A stretch of 64,000 bases of DNA. Source: Cytophagales bacterium (GTDB taxonomy: Bacteria; Bacteroidota; Bacteroidia; Cytophagales; Cyclobacteriaceae). A model generated the notes under the pieces. It had not been told where the DNA came from and did no database searches. It saw nothing but the letters and a program-made list of their open reading frames with translations. The translations under genes were made by a program, and so were the position numbers. The stretch covers positions 744,001 through 808,000 of the forward strand of contig JAWPMT010000001.1 of the NCBI GenBank assembly GCA_033344775.1, written 5' to 3'. Every line of letters begins with the position of its first letter. The first letter of the stretch is position 1. Below, one piece after another: positions 19,019 through 27,640 of the stretch.

Positions 19019-19900
19019 TTATTGCGCTACTTCAAGTAAATGACCCATTTGAAGACTGTCTTTGATCAATGACTCTTGAATGGGATGCACTTTTTCATTA
19101 TAATCCCTCACTCCATAGTCTATGCCTGAAACCACTCGCTCCGGTCTTTCTCCCTTATCAGCGGCGATAACGGACAGAATATCATCTGCTACCATTTGAG
19201 GATCAGGTGCTTGATCTGTTTCGAAAAACCCTTCGAAATTCTTCAACATAGCACCTGGTACTCCCTTGAAGTCTCCATATCCTTCTAGCGTGGCTACATC
19301 TGCCTCTTGTGGGCCACTGTACAATAAGCCCGTTCCAAATGGACCAGGCTCGTTCACAGATACTTCTATTCCAAATGGAGCCACTTCATATCTTAGCGAC
19401 TGTGAATAGGCTTCAACTGCATACTTACTGGCACAATAGATCCCGAAATAAGGAAATGACAACCGTCCTGCAAGAGAAGATACATTGATGATCAATCCGT
19501 TTTTTTGGCCACGCATGTGAGGCAATACCGCCTTTATCGTTCGAATGATACCAAAGAAATTCACATCAAATTGGTCTTTTGCCTGCTCCAAGGAATAAGC
19601 TTCTGTTATGCCTACGAACATTACTCCAGCATTATTGACCAACACATCAATTTTTCCATCGGCTTCTACAATTTGCTTAATGGATTGCTCTACAGATTGT
19701 TCTTGAGTAACATCTAGTTCTACAACTTCTATTTTAAGTCTTTCATCATTGGCTATTTCTAGCAGCTCATCCTTGCTTTTTTTGTTCTTACCATCCATAT
19801 TCCTCATGGTTGCCCAAACTTTATAACCTTGCCGGGCAAGGGTTAGAGCTGTCAATTTGCCAAAACCATTGCTACTTCCTGTTATTACTACGTTTTTCAT
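19019..19900 (-). CDS. Short-chain dehydrogenase/reductase (classical SDR)
   Basis: 293 aa. Cofactor motif TGSSNGFG (residues 7-14), NNAG near 89, catalytic Ser in INVSS, and YCASK with Tyr near 154. A Rossmann oxidoreductase using NAD(P)H; substrate unknown. The divergent length and late segments (e.g. QMVADDILSVI) match SDRs of the fatty-aldehyde/quinone type loosely only. A TetR-like operator lies 85 bases upstream and the TetR gene is next door, so it is very probably the regulated target. Confidence 0.9.
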   Translation of the reverse strand: MKNVVITGSSNGFGKLTALTLARQGYKVWATMRNMDGKNKKSKDELLEIANDERLKIEVVELDVTQEQSVEQSIKQIVEADGKIDVLVNNAGVMFVGITEAYSLEQAKDQFDVNFFGIIRTIKAVLPHMRGQKNGLIINVSSLAGRLSFPYFGIYCASKYAVEAYSQSLRYEVAPFGIEVSVNEPGPFGTGLLYSGPQEADVATLEGYGDFKGVPGAMLKNFEGFFETDQAPDPQMVADDILSVIAADKGERPERVVSGIDYGVRDYNEKVHPIQESLIKDSLQMGHLLEVAQ

Positions 19901-19984
19901 GTATTAATTAATTGATTGTTATTTAATTTTTAAACAAGTCATCTACACAATTCAGAAAAAATCTAAAAAATCCCGCATGCATAT

Positions 19985-19999
19985 TAGACCGGTCGTCTA
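19985..19999. promoter_or_regulatory. TetR operator copy 1 (upstream of SDR)
   Basis: TAGACCGGTCGTCTA: half sites TAGAC/GTCTA around CGGTC. Differs at one base from copy 2 at 20600. Located between the TetR gene's stop and the SDR start. Confidence 0.8.
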
Positions 20000-20018
20000 G
20001 TTTCAATTCAAAAATTTT

Positions 20019-20591
20019 TTACAGCAATTTTTCTATAAATTGAATGAACAAGTTCATAGGTTGATCATCTCTAGTTGATTTCATACGTACCAGAGCTCCT
20101 TCCCAACTATTTAAGATGAAAGCTGCGTATTCCTTAGCAGAATACTCGGTTTTTATATCACCTTGTTCCTGTCCTTCTACAATTGTCTGTTCAAATACCA
20201 ACTCCATTGCATTGAATCCATTACTAATGGTTTCTGCAAAAACGTCTTTGTATCCTCCTAATTCCAGACTACTATTTCCAAGTAGACATCCTTTCCCGTA
20301 TTCTTGATCCTGATAAATTTTCATGACCGCCTGGAAAAGGTTAAATATTCTCCTTTTGGGAGTGACATCTCTATTATCCAAAAATGTTTTTAAAAAGTCC
20401 ACATTTTGCCTAGTAAAAAATTCAATCACCTTGAGCCCAAAATCTTCTTTACTTTTGAAATAGTAGTAAAACGATCCCTTCGGTATGTTGGCGGTCTCGA
20501 GAATTTTCGTAAGACCGACACCATTGTAGCCGCTTTCAAAAATCAATTCCGCTCCTACCGATAATATGTTATCTACTGTTTCTTCTCTCAT
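20019..20591 (-). CDS. TetR/AcrR-family repressor
   Basis: 190 aa from the ATG at 20591. An in-frame upstream start at 20630 would place the operator inside the coding region, so I reject it. The N-terminal HTH is clear: IFESGYNGVGLTKILETA and IPKGSFYYYFKSKEDFG. The C-terminal ligand domain is helical and resembles the YxaF/LmrA-type. Operators TAGACCrGTCGTCTA stand directly before this gene and before the SDR, predicting autoregulation and ligand-relieved control of the SDR. Confidence 0.92.
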   Translation of the reverse strand: MREETVDNILSVGAELIFESGYNGVGLTKILETANIPKGSFYYYFKSKEDFGLKVIEFFTRQNVDFLKTFLDNRDVTPKRRIFNLFQAVMKIYQDQEYGKGCLLGNSSLELGGYKDVFAETISNGFNAMELVFEQTIVEGQEQGDIKTEYSAKEYAAFILNSWEGALVRMKSTRDDQPMNLFIQFIEKLL

Positions 20592-20599
20592 TTGATTAT

Positions 20600-20614
20600 T
20601 AGACCAGTCGTCTA
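20600..20614. promoter_or_regulatory. TetR operator copy 2 (own promoter)
   Basis: TAGACCAGTCGTCTA, nine bases upstream of the TetR start codon. Same half sites as copy 1, one base different in the spacer. Confidence 0.8.
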
Positions 20615-20865
20615 GTGCACGGCAAATCAAAACAAAAGTTGTTCATAAGCCAATTTTTTTTCCAATTTTCATGTATTTGGAATCCTAACTCCTTTGTTTT
20701 GATCATAATAAGGCAACGTGGTTGAGTTGATTCAATTCTACCGATGTAAAAAAAGTGTGGCTATTAGATCGCCCCTGATTTCAGAAACTCATAAGTAAAT
20801 ACATCTCCCACCATATGACTTTATTCTTATCTCTGCTCTTAAACTGATACTCCAAATTAATTTTA

Positions 20866-20892
20866 AAAGAGAAAACCCGGCTCTCACCGGGT
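20866..20892 (-). terminator. Terminator overlapping the TPR-kinase stop codon
   Basis: Minus strand: ACCCGG, loop TGAGAG containing the TGA stop, CCGGGT, then TTTCTCTTTT. The stop codon sits in the loop, so nothing follows in the transcript. Confidence 0.75.
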
Positions 20893-22899
20893 CATACTTC
20901 CGCCAAAAAAAGTTGTTGTGGCTAAGCTTTTATCGGATATGCATTTTATGTTCAGTAATCTGTCCTGAATCCGGACTTCCTTCAGCTCCATTTTGGTCTC
21001 TTCAAACTTTTGTATGTCCAACATGTTATGGACCATCTGTAACATCATTTTCCCGGACTGAGCGATCTCTTGCAGGTCCTCATTCTTTCTGAAGTTGTTT
21101 GCCATGGAAATGATCACATTTAATGGGTTTTTCATGTCGTGCGCAATCATCTGGGTAAGGCTGTTCCTAAATTGTGTTAGCTCCTGAACTTGCCTATTCT
21201 TCTCTTCAAGGTCTTTTGATTTCAGGTTCAAGACATGGGCATAATTCTTTTCTCTTCGATAGACCCAATAAATGATGAAGCAAAGCACAATGAATACCCC
21301 TAAAGCAATCAGACTGTAGTTACGAAACTTTTCTTGTTTGGTGAGTGTCGCCTCCATGGCTGTCTTTTCTATCAGTCGATCTTGTTCAACCCGTAATCGC
21401 TCTTGTTCGAAAGCTTGTTCCAAATTGATTCGAGTTACTGTTTTAACAGCCTCTTCGTTCAGGATGGAATCATTCATGACCTTAAACTCTTTTTGATAAC
21501 GATAGGCCATAGCGAACTCCCCTACTTCCGCGTATGCGATCGACAAGACTTCAGATGCTTGTTTGACCAATTCAATGTTCTTAAGCGTAGTGGCCAATCG
21601 ATAAGCCACTTCACCTTGTTGAACCCCTTGTTTCCAAGCCACCATCTTGATGTGCGTTTTTGCACGTCCCAGAGCAATTCGGGCTTTAAGTATCATATTG
21701 TCCAACTTCTGACTGATTGCATCTGCTTTATCATACCAGGCCAGCGCTTTATCGAATGAGCCAAGTCCTATACTTACATCACCCATCAAATATTGGAAGG
21801 TTGCAATTTGAAAGTCATTGTTGATCTCTGTAGCAAGATCAATGCCCTGATCTATGTAATGGATCGCCTGATCATATTCATTAAGCTCAAGGTGTATGGA
21901 TGCGATTACGTTTAAAGAAAGTAGGATACCATTATTAACCCCGATCTCCCTTCTGAGAGCCAATACCCTGGCCGCCAAAGTTTTGGCTTCTTCTAAATCG
22001 CGCAAATCCCGATAAACCGTCGAAAGGTTTCCATAAACATTTGCGATACTCTTTGGTAATTCACCCTCTTCAAAAATCGTCAAAGCCTTATAGTAAGCAT
22101 GGATACCCGATTCATATTCTTTTATTCGGACATAAAGTCCACCAATATTCATCCAAGTATTCCCTCGGCCTTCAACACTTTTGGTTTCTGCGTATAATTC
22201 CAGTGCATTTTGATAGCCTTCGAAAGCTTCTTCTAACTGTCCTTGATTTTTGTAGGCATTCGCGAGGTTATTGTAGGTATTTGCCGCACCCTCTACATTT
22301 CCTAATTTAAGATGATTCTCAAGTGCCAAATGATAATATACCTTGGCAGAATCCATGATTCCTTCGAGTTCAAAGGAGATTCCAAGGTTTGTATAAATGT
22401 GAGGTAGTTTCACACTGTCCTTTAGCTGCAAAGCAAAACCAAGTGCTTTATTGTAATATTTTTGGGCAGCCCCCTGATCACCTAAAACTTTGGATTGAAT
22501 GATCCCGATGTTATTGATGGTACCAATGGCACCTTGTAAATCACCTAAGTACTCCCGAAGCTTAAGATCGATTTCATAGCATTCCAGGGCATTTTGATAG
22601 GCTTGCCCTCTGTGAAAAATAATCCCTCGTCGAAACCAGGCAACCGATAATCCCTTTTGATAAGAAAGCTGTTCTGCCAATTCTATTGCCTCGGCGCTCT
22701 TTTCTAATGCCAGGTCCTTTCTCTTATCAATAAAGTAAGCGGCTATCAGCTGAACCAATACATTCACACGATTGGTATCGGGTTCACTGATTTGTAGTTC
22801 GGTTTCAAGGCTATCAATATTGTACCGCTGACTGTAACCTTGAGGTATCACGGATATCAGCAACATCAGCATCAATAAAACCCTTACCTTATCTTTCAT
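20884..22899 (-). CDS. TPR sensor histidine kinase lacking the ATPase domain
   Basis: 671 aa from ATG 22899, chosen because it gives a proper signal peptide (VRVLLMLMLLISVIPQGYSQ); an ATG 30 bases upstream is possible. A periplasmic TPR array (~45-440), a coiled coil, a membrane helix (~517-537), a linker, then a DHp segment with MIAHDMKNPLNVI and His587. The protein ends ~85 residues later in ISDKSLATTTFFGGSMTR with no N, G1 or G2 box. Related TPR kinases continue into an ATPase domain. Either truncated or a non-autonomous phospho-acceptor; the terminator embedded in its stop shows the end is settled in this genome. Confidence 0.85.
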   Translation of the reverse strand: MKDKVRVLLMLMLLISVIPQGYSQRYNIDSLETELQISEPDTNRVNVLVQLIAAYFIDKRKDLALEKSAEAIELAEQLSYQKGLSVAWFRRGIIFHRGQAYQNALECYEIDLKLREYLGDLQGAIGTINNIGIIQSKVLGDQGAAQKYYNKALGFALQLKDSVKLPHIYTNLGISFELEGIMDSAKVYYHLALENHLKLGNVEGAANTYNNLANAYKNQGQLEEAFEGYQNALELYAETKSVEGRGNTWMNIGGLYVRIKEYESGIHAYYKALTIFEEGELPKSIANVYGNLSTVYRDLRDLEEAKTLAARVLALRREIGVNNGILLSLNVIASIHLELNEYDQAIHYIDQGIDLATEINNDFQIATFQYLMGDVSIGLGSFDKALAWYDKADAISQKLDNMILKARIALGRAKTHIKMVAWKQGVQQGEVAYRLATTLKNIELVKQASEVLSIAYAEVGEFAMAYRYQKEFKVMNDSILNEEAVKTVTRINLEQAFEQERLRVEQDRLIEKTAMEATLTKQEKFRNYSLIALGVFIVLCFIIYWVYRREKNYAHVLNLKSKDLEEKNRQVQELTQFRNSLTQMIAHDMKNPLNVIISMANNFRKNEDLQEIAQSGKMMLQMVHNMLDIQKFEETKMELKEVRIQDRLLNIKCISDKSLATTTFFGGSMTR

Positions 22900-23143
22900 A
22901 ACTCCCTCTTTTGCATCCATAGCAACCAATTGACTTTCAGTAATTTAGATACACACTTACCATAAGATAATTGAAAGCAACTCTAACTTATATCAGTACC
23001 AGGCCACGTTGTAGGTGAAAAATATACTCGGATTATTACAGAATAAATGTACTGGACTTAGGTGATTTGTATACCTCTCCGTCTACTTACATTAAGGATA
23101 AGTATACCAAATGAATACCGAAGCGCAATTGTAAAGGTTGCGT

Positions 23144-23527
23144 CTATTCAACAAAGAGGTTCTTCATCAACCACAGTTCCATCGTATCATGAGGGGTCAT
23201 CCTAAAAACATCAATATCTCCATCTCCTTCCCAATCACCCACAAACAAATTATAGGAGCCATCCAGGTTGATCGTATCTGCCTGCCAGGAAGAAGTAACC
23301 TGGGTTAAAACCATCACCGGAAATGTTGTGGGCACTTCGGCATTATTTTCCTTCGCAATATCAATGGCCCTGATTCGGTTTACCCCTGTAATGATCTCGA
23401 ATTGACCATCCCGATCAAGGTCCTCAACCGTATGAAAAAGAAAATGTCTTTGTCCGCTGAAACAGATTTGAGGGACTTTATCACCACGGATTAATGTACC
23501 CCAAGCTGGATCAATAACTGGCCAATC
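23144..23527 (-). pseudogene. 3' remnant of an FG-GAP/VCBS-repeat protein
   Basis: An open frame of about 125 codons without an upstream start codon runs directly out of the 3' end of the neighbouring permease gene (first usable ATG at 23335). It carries two calcium-binding repeat signatures, DLDRDGQFEIITGV and VGDWEGDGDIDVF, typical of FG-GAP/VCBS beta-propeller blades, and ends ...KNLFVE. The first residues after the permease stop are FDWPVIDPAWGT in this frame. This looks like the tail of a larger secreted protein left by a deletion. Confidence 0.65.
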
Positions 23528-23531
23528 AAAA

Positions 23532-26159
23532 TTATTCCGCCCTCAATCCATCCACCGGATTAGAGATCAGCAATCGCTTTAACTCAATGCCGATGATCAA
23601 CATCATGACCATGCATAAAACCGTACCACTGTAGAACATGAATTGATAAGACAAGGGCATGTGATATTCGTAGAACAGCTCAAAGATCATTTTTACCATG
23701 TAATAACTCGCTGGTGCGGCCAACCCCACCGTTATTATGAAAGTCCATAAATATTGGAAAGTCAATATTCCAGCAATGTTTTCCATCCTGGCTCCCAGCA
23801 CTTTCCGAATGCTGAATTCTCTTGATCGACCAGCCACATTGAGCGCCAGTAAGCCATACAATCCAAGTCCTGCAATCAAGGTGACGATGGTGGCCAGAGC
23901 CGTCCAAAAGTTACTACCATCCTCCATGCTCTGATCAAAATTACCCCATACATCTTCCTGATAGCCTCCAAGAAATGGAATCTCAGGATGCATGGAAGCC
24001 CATACCGTCATCAATTCGGCATATACTTCCTTTTGTCGAGATGATTTGGTTCTTAAGGCGAGGTATCGCAGTTGTTCATCTCTGGCGAGCGTAAACATGG
24101 TTGGTGGTACTTTTAAATAGAAACTATTGGCATGAAAGTCCTTCACCAAACCTATGATCTGAAAGTTCGAACTATCTACTTTGATGCTTTGACCCACAGG
24201 ATCGTTAATGCCCAACCGACTGGCCATGGTTTCATTAATAACCACAGACCGATGGTCGCTTTCCCTGTTCAGTTCCAGGGTTCTACCGCTAAGCACCTCA
24301 ACTTGTACGGTTTTGAAATACTCAGGAGTGACCGCAAAGTTGGTTACTTCAAAAGGAAGAGCTTCATGAAACACCTCCAACACCTCACTGGACTGTCCTA
24401 AATGATGTTTCCCTCCTGCAGAGAGCAGGACATCCGGATTTTGCTCCATGGCATGTCGCAGCTGCTCAAAAGAGGATTGATCAGGCACACGTACATAGAG
24501 CACCTCTTCTTCTTCATAACCCCAGTCACGTTGCTGCTGATACTGCGAATTTTGGGTGAACAGCACCGCCAGTGAGATCAGCAAACACGAAATAAATAGT
24601 TGAAATCCGACAAAAAACCTGGTCAGAAGACGTTGCTGACCTATTTTCCCTGCTCCTTTAAAAAGGTTAGCCACTTGAATTTTAGAAACATAAAATGCTG
24701 GATATACACCGGAAATAAGTGTCGTGAAGAATAACACCGATGGCAAAAAGATCAGCAAATCAGGATCTTTCCAGGTAAAATCCATTTGGAATGACATGGT
24801 ATTTTCAAGCCAGGGAACGAATAACTGGCTTCCCAATATGACTCCAATAATCGTTGCTATGGACATCAATATGAGGTTTTCGGCGAGGAATTGAAGTAAC
24901 ACATCACTTCTCCTCGCACCGATGACTTTCCTGAGCCCTATTTCCTTCAACCGCTTGACAGCAGAAACTATCGCAATATTGATATAATTCGAAGCGGCGA
25001 GTACCAACACCATTAAACCTATGATCAAAAAAGAAATCGTCGAATAGTAGAGTTCACTAAACCCTCTCCCACTGATGTCTCCTTTTATGTCATCCGCTCT
25101 GCGATACAACTCCGTTAGTGGCACCAATTCAAAAGCTTCAATTTGCCATTGATCGTCTGCCAGATTATGGACTTCCTGTTGCTCCGCAAGCTTTGCCTCA
25201 ATCAACTCCTTGTTTTGATCACTTCTTACCCTGACGAAAGTAGCAGTAATTCGTTGTTGCCAATTGGAAAGGCGAACACTAGGATCACTGAAAGAAAGTA
25301 CATCAAATTGGATCAGGAAATCAAATTGAAAGGAATTTGCCGCTGGAAAACGTTGTGCCACACCCGTCACATGAAAGGTGCGTTTCATGTCTTTATCAAA
25401 GATCAACAGTAAGCTTTTGCCAATTGGGTTCTCATCGCCGAAATACTTCTCAGACATGGCTTCACTGATCACAATTGAAGTAGGCTCGTCTAAGAGTGAC
25501 CCACTTCCCCATTTCATGGGAAAGGTGAAAAATTTCAGGAAGTTCGGATCGACCATTCGGACTTTCTGATGAAAAACCATGGCCTCTTGTTTGACTACCG
25601 CATGTCGGTTTTGAATACGACAAACCTCCATATCAGGAATTTGGCTTTCACGCAACAACCCTCCGGTGGGCGCCGGTGCTTGTCCATATTGTCTCAGTTC
25701 TCCATCTCTATTGGCCCAAAAAGTGGTCAGGAAAACCTCATTCTTGTGTTCATGAAACTGGTCAATGTTCCGCACATATCGATTGAACGCATACCCTAGC
25801 ACACAAATACCGATGGCCGCGGACAACCCCAATACATTCACCAATGAACTCAATGGATTCCTGGCCAGGCTTCGCACGGAGGTCTTGTAATAATTCTTCA
25901 GAATGGCCCTTGAAATAAAACTTCGCAAGGACCATGGTCGCAATTGCACGGATCTCTCCTCTTTCCCAACCGGAGCTACCGCTCCAAAGGACCTGGTTGC
26001 CTCCTCAAAAGCAGCTTTTTCATCGTATCCTTCTGTTAACAAGTCATCGATGTGATCACGGATGTGTTGTTCCATTTCCTGATGCGCACCCTCATCAAAA
26101 GCTGAGTGTTTTCTAAAGCGGCGAAGCCATGCTTCTATCGATTTTTCAAGATCAAACAT
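23532..26159 (-). CDS. FtsX/MacB-like permease with permease prefix domain
   Basis: 875 aa. The N-terminal ~80 residues (LEKSIEAWLRRFRKHSAFD ... EEATRSFGAVAPVG) form the soluble prefix domain found in PadR-associated permeases. Next come a membrane helix (~107-127), a periplasmic MacB domain, three helices (~375-500), a further helix with a second periplasmic domain, and three C-terminal helices. Pre-helix motifs RLKEIGLRKVIGAR and REFSIRKVLGAR mark the duplicated FtsX module. It begins three bases after the PadR gene. No ATPase partner is nearby. Confidence 0.88.
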   Translation of the reverse strand: MFDLEKSIEAWLRRFRKHSAFDEGAHQEMEQHIRDHIDDLLTEGYDEKAAFEEATRSFGAVAPVGKEERSVQLRPWSLRSFISRAILKNYYKTSVRSLARNPLSSLVNVLGLSAAIGICVLGYAFNRYVRNIDQFHEHKNEVFLTTFWANRDGELRQYGQAPAPTGGLLRESQIPDMEVCRIQNRHAVVKQEAMVFHQKVRMVDPNFLKFFTFPMKWGSGSLLDEPTSIVISEAMSEKYFGDENPIGKSLLLIFDKDMKRTFHVTGVAQRFPAANSFQFDFLIQFDVLSFSDPSVRLSNWQQRITATFVRVRSDQNKELIEAKLAEQQEVHNLADDQWQIEAFELVPLTELYRRADDIKGDISGRGFSELYYSTISFLIIGLMVLVLAASNYINIAIVSAVKRLKEIGLRKVIGARRSDVLLQFLAENLILMSIATIIGVILGSQLFVPWLENTMSFQMDFTWKDPDLLIFLPSVLFFTTLISGVYPAFYVSKIQVANLFKGAGKIGQQRLLTRFFVGFQLFISCLLISLAVLFTQNSQYQQQRDWGYEEEEVLYVRVPDQSSFEQLRHAMEQNPDVLLSAGGKHHLGQSSEVLEVFHEALPFEVTNFAVTPEYFKTVQVEVLSGRTLELNRESDHRSVVINETMASRLGINDPVGQSIKVDSSNFQIIGLVKDFHANSFYLKVPPTMFTLARDEQLRYLALRTKSSRQKEVYAELMTVWASMHPEIPFLGGYQEDVWGNFDQSMEDGSNFWTALATIVTLIAGLGLYGLLALNVAGRSREFSIRKVLGARMENIAGILTFQYLWTFIITVGLAAPASYYMVKMIFELFYEYHMPLSYQFMFYSGTVLCMVMMLIIGIELKRLLISNPVDGLRAE

Positions 26160-26162
26160 AGG

Positions 26163-26501
26163 TCAGGCATTTTTTGGTGAGACATTCCATAATTGATCCA
26201 GCACAGAAGTGACTTGATGCCACTGCTCCTTTTCGGAAACCAACTCAGCTTTTCCCAACTCGGTTATTTCATAGTACTTCCTGGGTCTTGCACCTCCATC
26301 CATGGTCCATTTCGACTGAATCAACCCGTCCTTCTCCAGCCGGTGTAGGACAGGGTATAACATGCCATCTGCATATTGAAGGTTGCCATTTGACAATTCC
26401 TTGATCTTCTTGATGATCAGGTATCCATAACTATTGCCTTGCCTTAATATGGCAAGGATGATGGGTTTGGTGGTTGCTGCGGTGAGTGTTTTTGAGATCA
26501 T
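26163..26501 (-). CDS. PadR-family transcriptional regulator
   Basis: 112 aa, the compact PadR form: a winged helix (ILAILRQGNSYGYLIIKKI, then LYPVLHRLEKDGLI) followed by the GARPRKYYEIT wing and a short C-terminal dimerisation helix. It is first in the operon with the permease and should repress it until the inducing stress or drug is met. The inverted repeat TTATACTAAA/TTTAGTATAA upstream is its likely binding region. Confidence 0.9.
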   Translation of the reverse strand: MISKTLTAATTKPIILAILRQGNSYGYLIIKKIKELSNGNLQYADGMLYPVLHRLEKDGLIQSKWTMDGGARPRKYYEITELGKAELVSEKEQWHQVTSVLDQLWNVSPKNA

Positions 26502-26504
26502 GAC

Positions 26505-26563
26505 TTATACTAAAAAATTCAATATACATAGAATTACAAAGTATCACGAAATATTTAGTATAA
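26505..26563. promoter_or_regulatory. Candidate PadR control region
   Basis: Ten-base perfect inverted repeat, TTATACTAAA at 26505-26514 and TTTAGTATAA at 26554-26563, with 39 AT-rich bases between. It starts four bases from the PadR ATG. The whole 170-base region to 26671 is shared with the divergent membrane-protein gene. Confidence 0.5.
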
Positions 26564-26647
26564 AGTTACGTAAAGCATAAGATTATATATGAATTTCGAG
26601 AAAAATCAACTGTAATGGCAACATTGAAATCAAACTTCCGTACCTTT

Positions 26648-26664
26648 ACTTTGAAATACAAAGT
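26648..26664. promoter_or_regulatory. Operator copy 1: ACTTTG-n5-CAAAGT
   Basis: ACTTTG AAATA CAAAGT, seven bases before the ATG at 26672, continuing as ACTTTaaat. It overlaps a near -7 element (TTACTTTG), with a TTG about 20 bases further upstream. The same motif occurs at 27594. Confidence 0.75.
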
Positions 26665-26671
26665 ACTTTAA

Positions 26672-27289
26672 ATGGAGAAACAGAAGTATATCAGCGACCT
26701 GGAAGACATTCGCAACATCATGGACCGCTCCTCCAGGTTCATTTCTCTCAGCGGCTTATCTGGTGTGATTGCAGGCATACTGGCACTGATCGGAGCTGCA
26801 CTGGCCTATTACACGGTATTTGTGGACCATAATTATTACAGTTACAGGATAGCAATCCTTGACCTAAACACTACGATTACACTTATTTCCATTGCTTCTG
26901 CCGTACTTATTCTTTCGATCTCATTCGGTATTTACCTTTCCTGGCGAAAGGCCAAAAAAAATAATCAAGGGATCTGGGACAATCAATCGAAACGACTGAT
27001 CATCAACTTAATGATCCCATTGGCAACCGGGGGATTATTGTGCCTCATTCTCATCAGTAAAGGGTTCATTGGTCTGGTAGCTCCCCTTACCTTGGTTTTC
27101 TATGGGCTGGCACTGATCAACGCAAGCAAATACACCTTGACGGAAGTCCGTAGCCTTGGCATTGTAGAAGTAACTTTGGGGCTGATGGCCTGCCAATGGG
27201 AAGGTTTTGGGCTGATCTTCTGGTGCATCGGATTTGGTGCATTACACATCATTTACGGCATCATTATGCATGTAAAATACGACACGTGA
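26672..27289 (+). CDS. Multi-pass membrane protein paired with winged-helix regulator
   Basis: 205 aa: a ~20-residue cytosolic N-terminus (EDIRNIMDRSSRFISLSG), then about six hydrophobic helices. This arrangement, a membrane protein directly followed by a small winged-helix regulator with overlapping GTGA, recurs in Bacteroidota next to creD. It may pass an envelope signal to the regulator, by inference. With an operator and promoter just before the ATG, the 5' UTR must be very short. Confidence 0.75.
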   Translation: MEKQKYISDLEDIRNIMDRSSRFISLSGLSGVIAGILALIGAALAYYTVFVDHNYYSYRIAILDLNTTITLISIASAVLILSISFGIYLSWRKAKKNNQGIWDNQSKRLIINLMIPLATGGLLCLILISKGFIGLVAPLTLVFYGLALINASKYTLTEVRSLGIVEVTLGLMACQWEGFGLIFWCIGFGALHIIYGIIMHVKYDT

Positions 27290-27576
27290 AAGACATCTTA
27301 AAAGACCTTAACAAAGCATTTGAAAACAAGATACGACTGGGTATCATGTCCGCACTGGTCGTGAATGACTGGATGGACTTTAATGCCCTGAAGCAGTTGC
27401 TGGAAGTAACAGATGGCAACCTGGCTTCTCACTTAAAATCACTGGAAAAGAGTGAATATATCAAAATGAAAAAAGAATTTATCGGACGTAAACCCAACAC
27501 CAAATACGCAGCAACTACGGCTGGGCAGGAAGCCTTTGTAAAGCACATCAAGGCCATTGAGCAGTTACTCAAATAA
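27286..27576 (+). CDS. Winged-helix transcriptional regulator (HTH_34/MarR-like)
   Basis: 96 aa with a GTG start at 27286 that overlaps the upstream TGA as GTGA. A longer in-frame start at 27196 would lie wholly inside the upstream gene and adds a non-conserved Trp/His-rich sequence. Winged-helix core: NKIRLGIMSALVVNDWMDFN, DGNLASHLKSLEKSEYIKM (recognition helix) and the KPNTKYAATTAG wing. The inverted repeat ACTTTG-n5-CAAAGT before its own operon and before the following barrel/creD genes is its predicted binding site. Confidence 0.87.
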   Translation: MKDILKDLNKAFENKIRLGIMSALVVNDWMDFNALKQLLEVTDGNLASHLKSLEKSEYIKMKKEFIGRKPNTKYAATTAGQEAFVKHIKAIEQLLK

Positions 27577-27593
27577 AAAAAATTTAACCATTC

Positions 27594-27610
27594 ACTTTGA
27601 AAAACAAAGT
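27594..27610. promoter_or_regulatory. Operator copy 2: ACTTTG-n5-CAAAGT
   Basis: ACTTTG AAAAA CAAAGT followed by ACTTTT, 30 bases before the ATG at 27641. It differs from copy 1 at one spacer base only. Confidence 0.75.
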
Positions 27611-27640
27611 ACTTTTAATTAGCAATAATTATATCAATTC

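Noticed and set aside
27196-27285. Longer start for the winged-helix regulator
   Set aside because: Would be encoded wholly inside the upstream membrane-protein gene and adds a Trp/His-rich stretch; the GTG overlap at 27286 fits the fold start.
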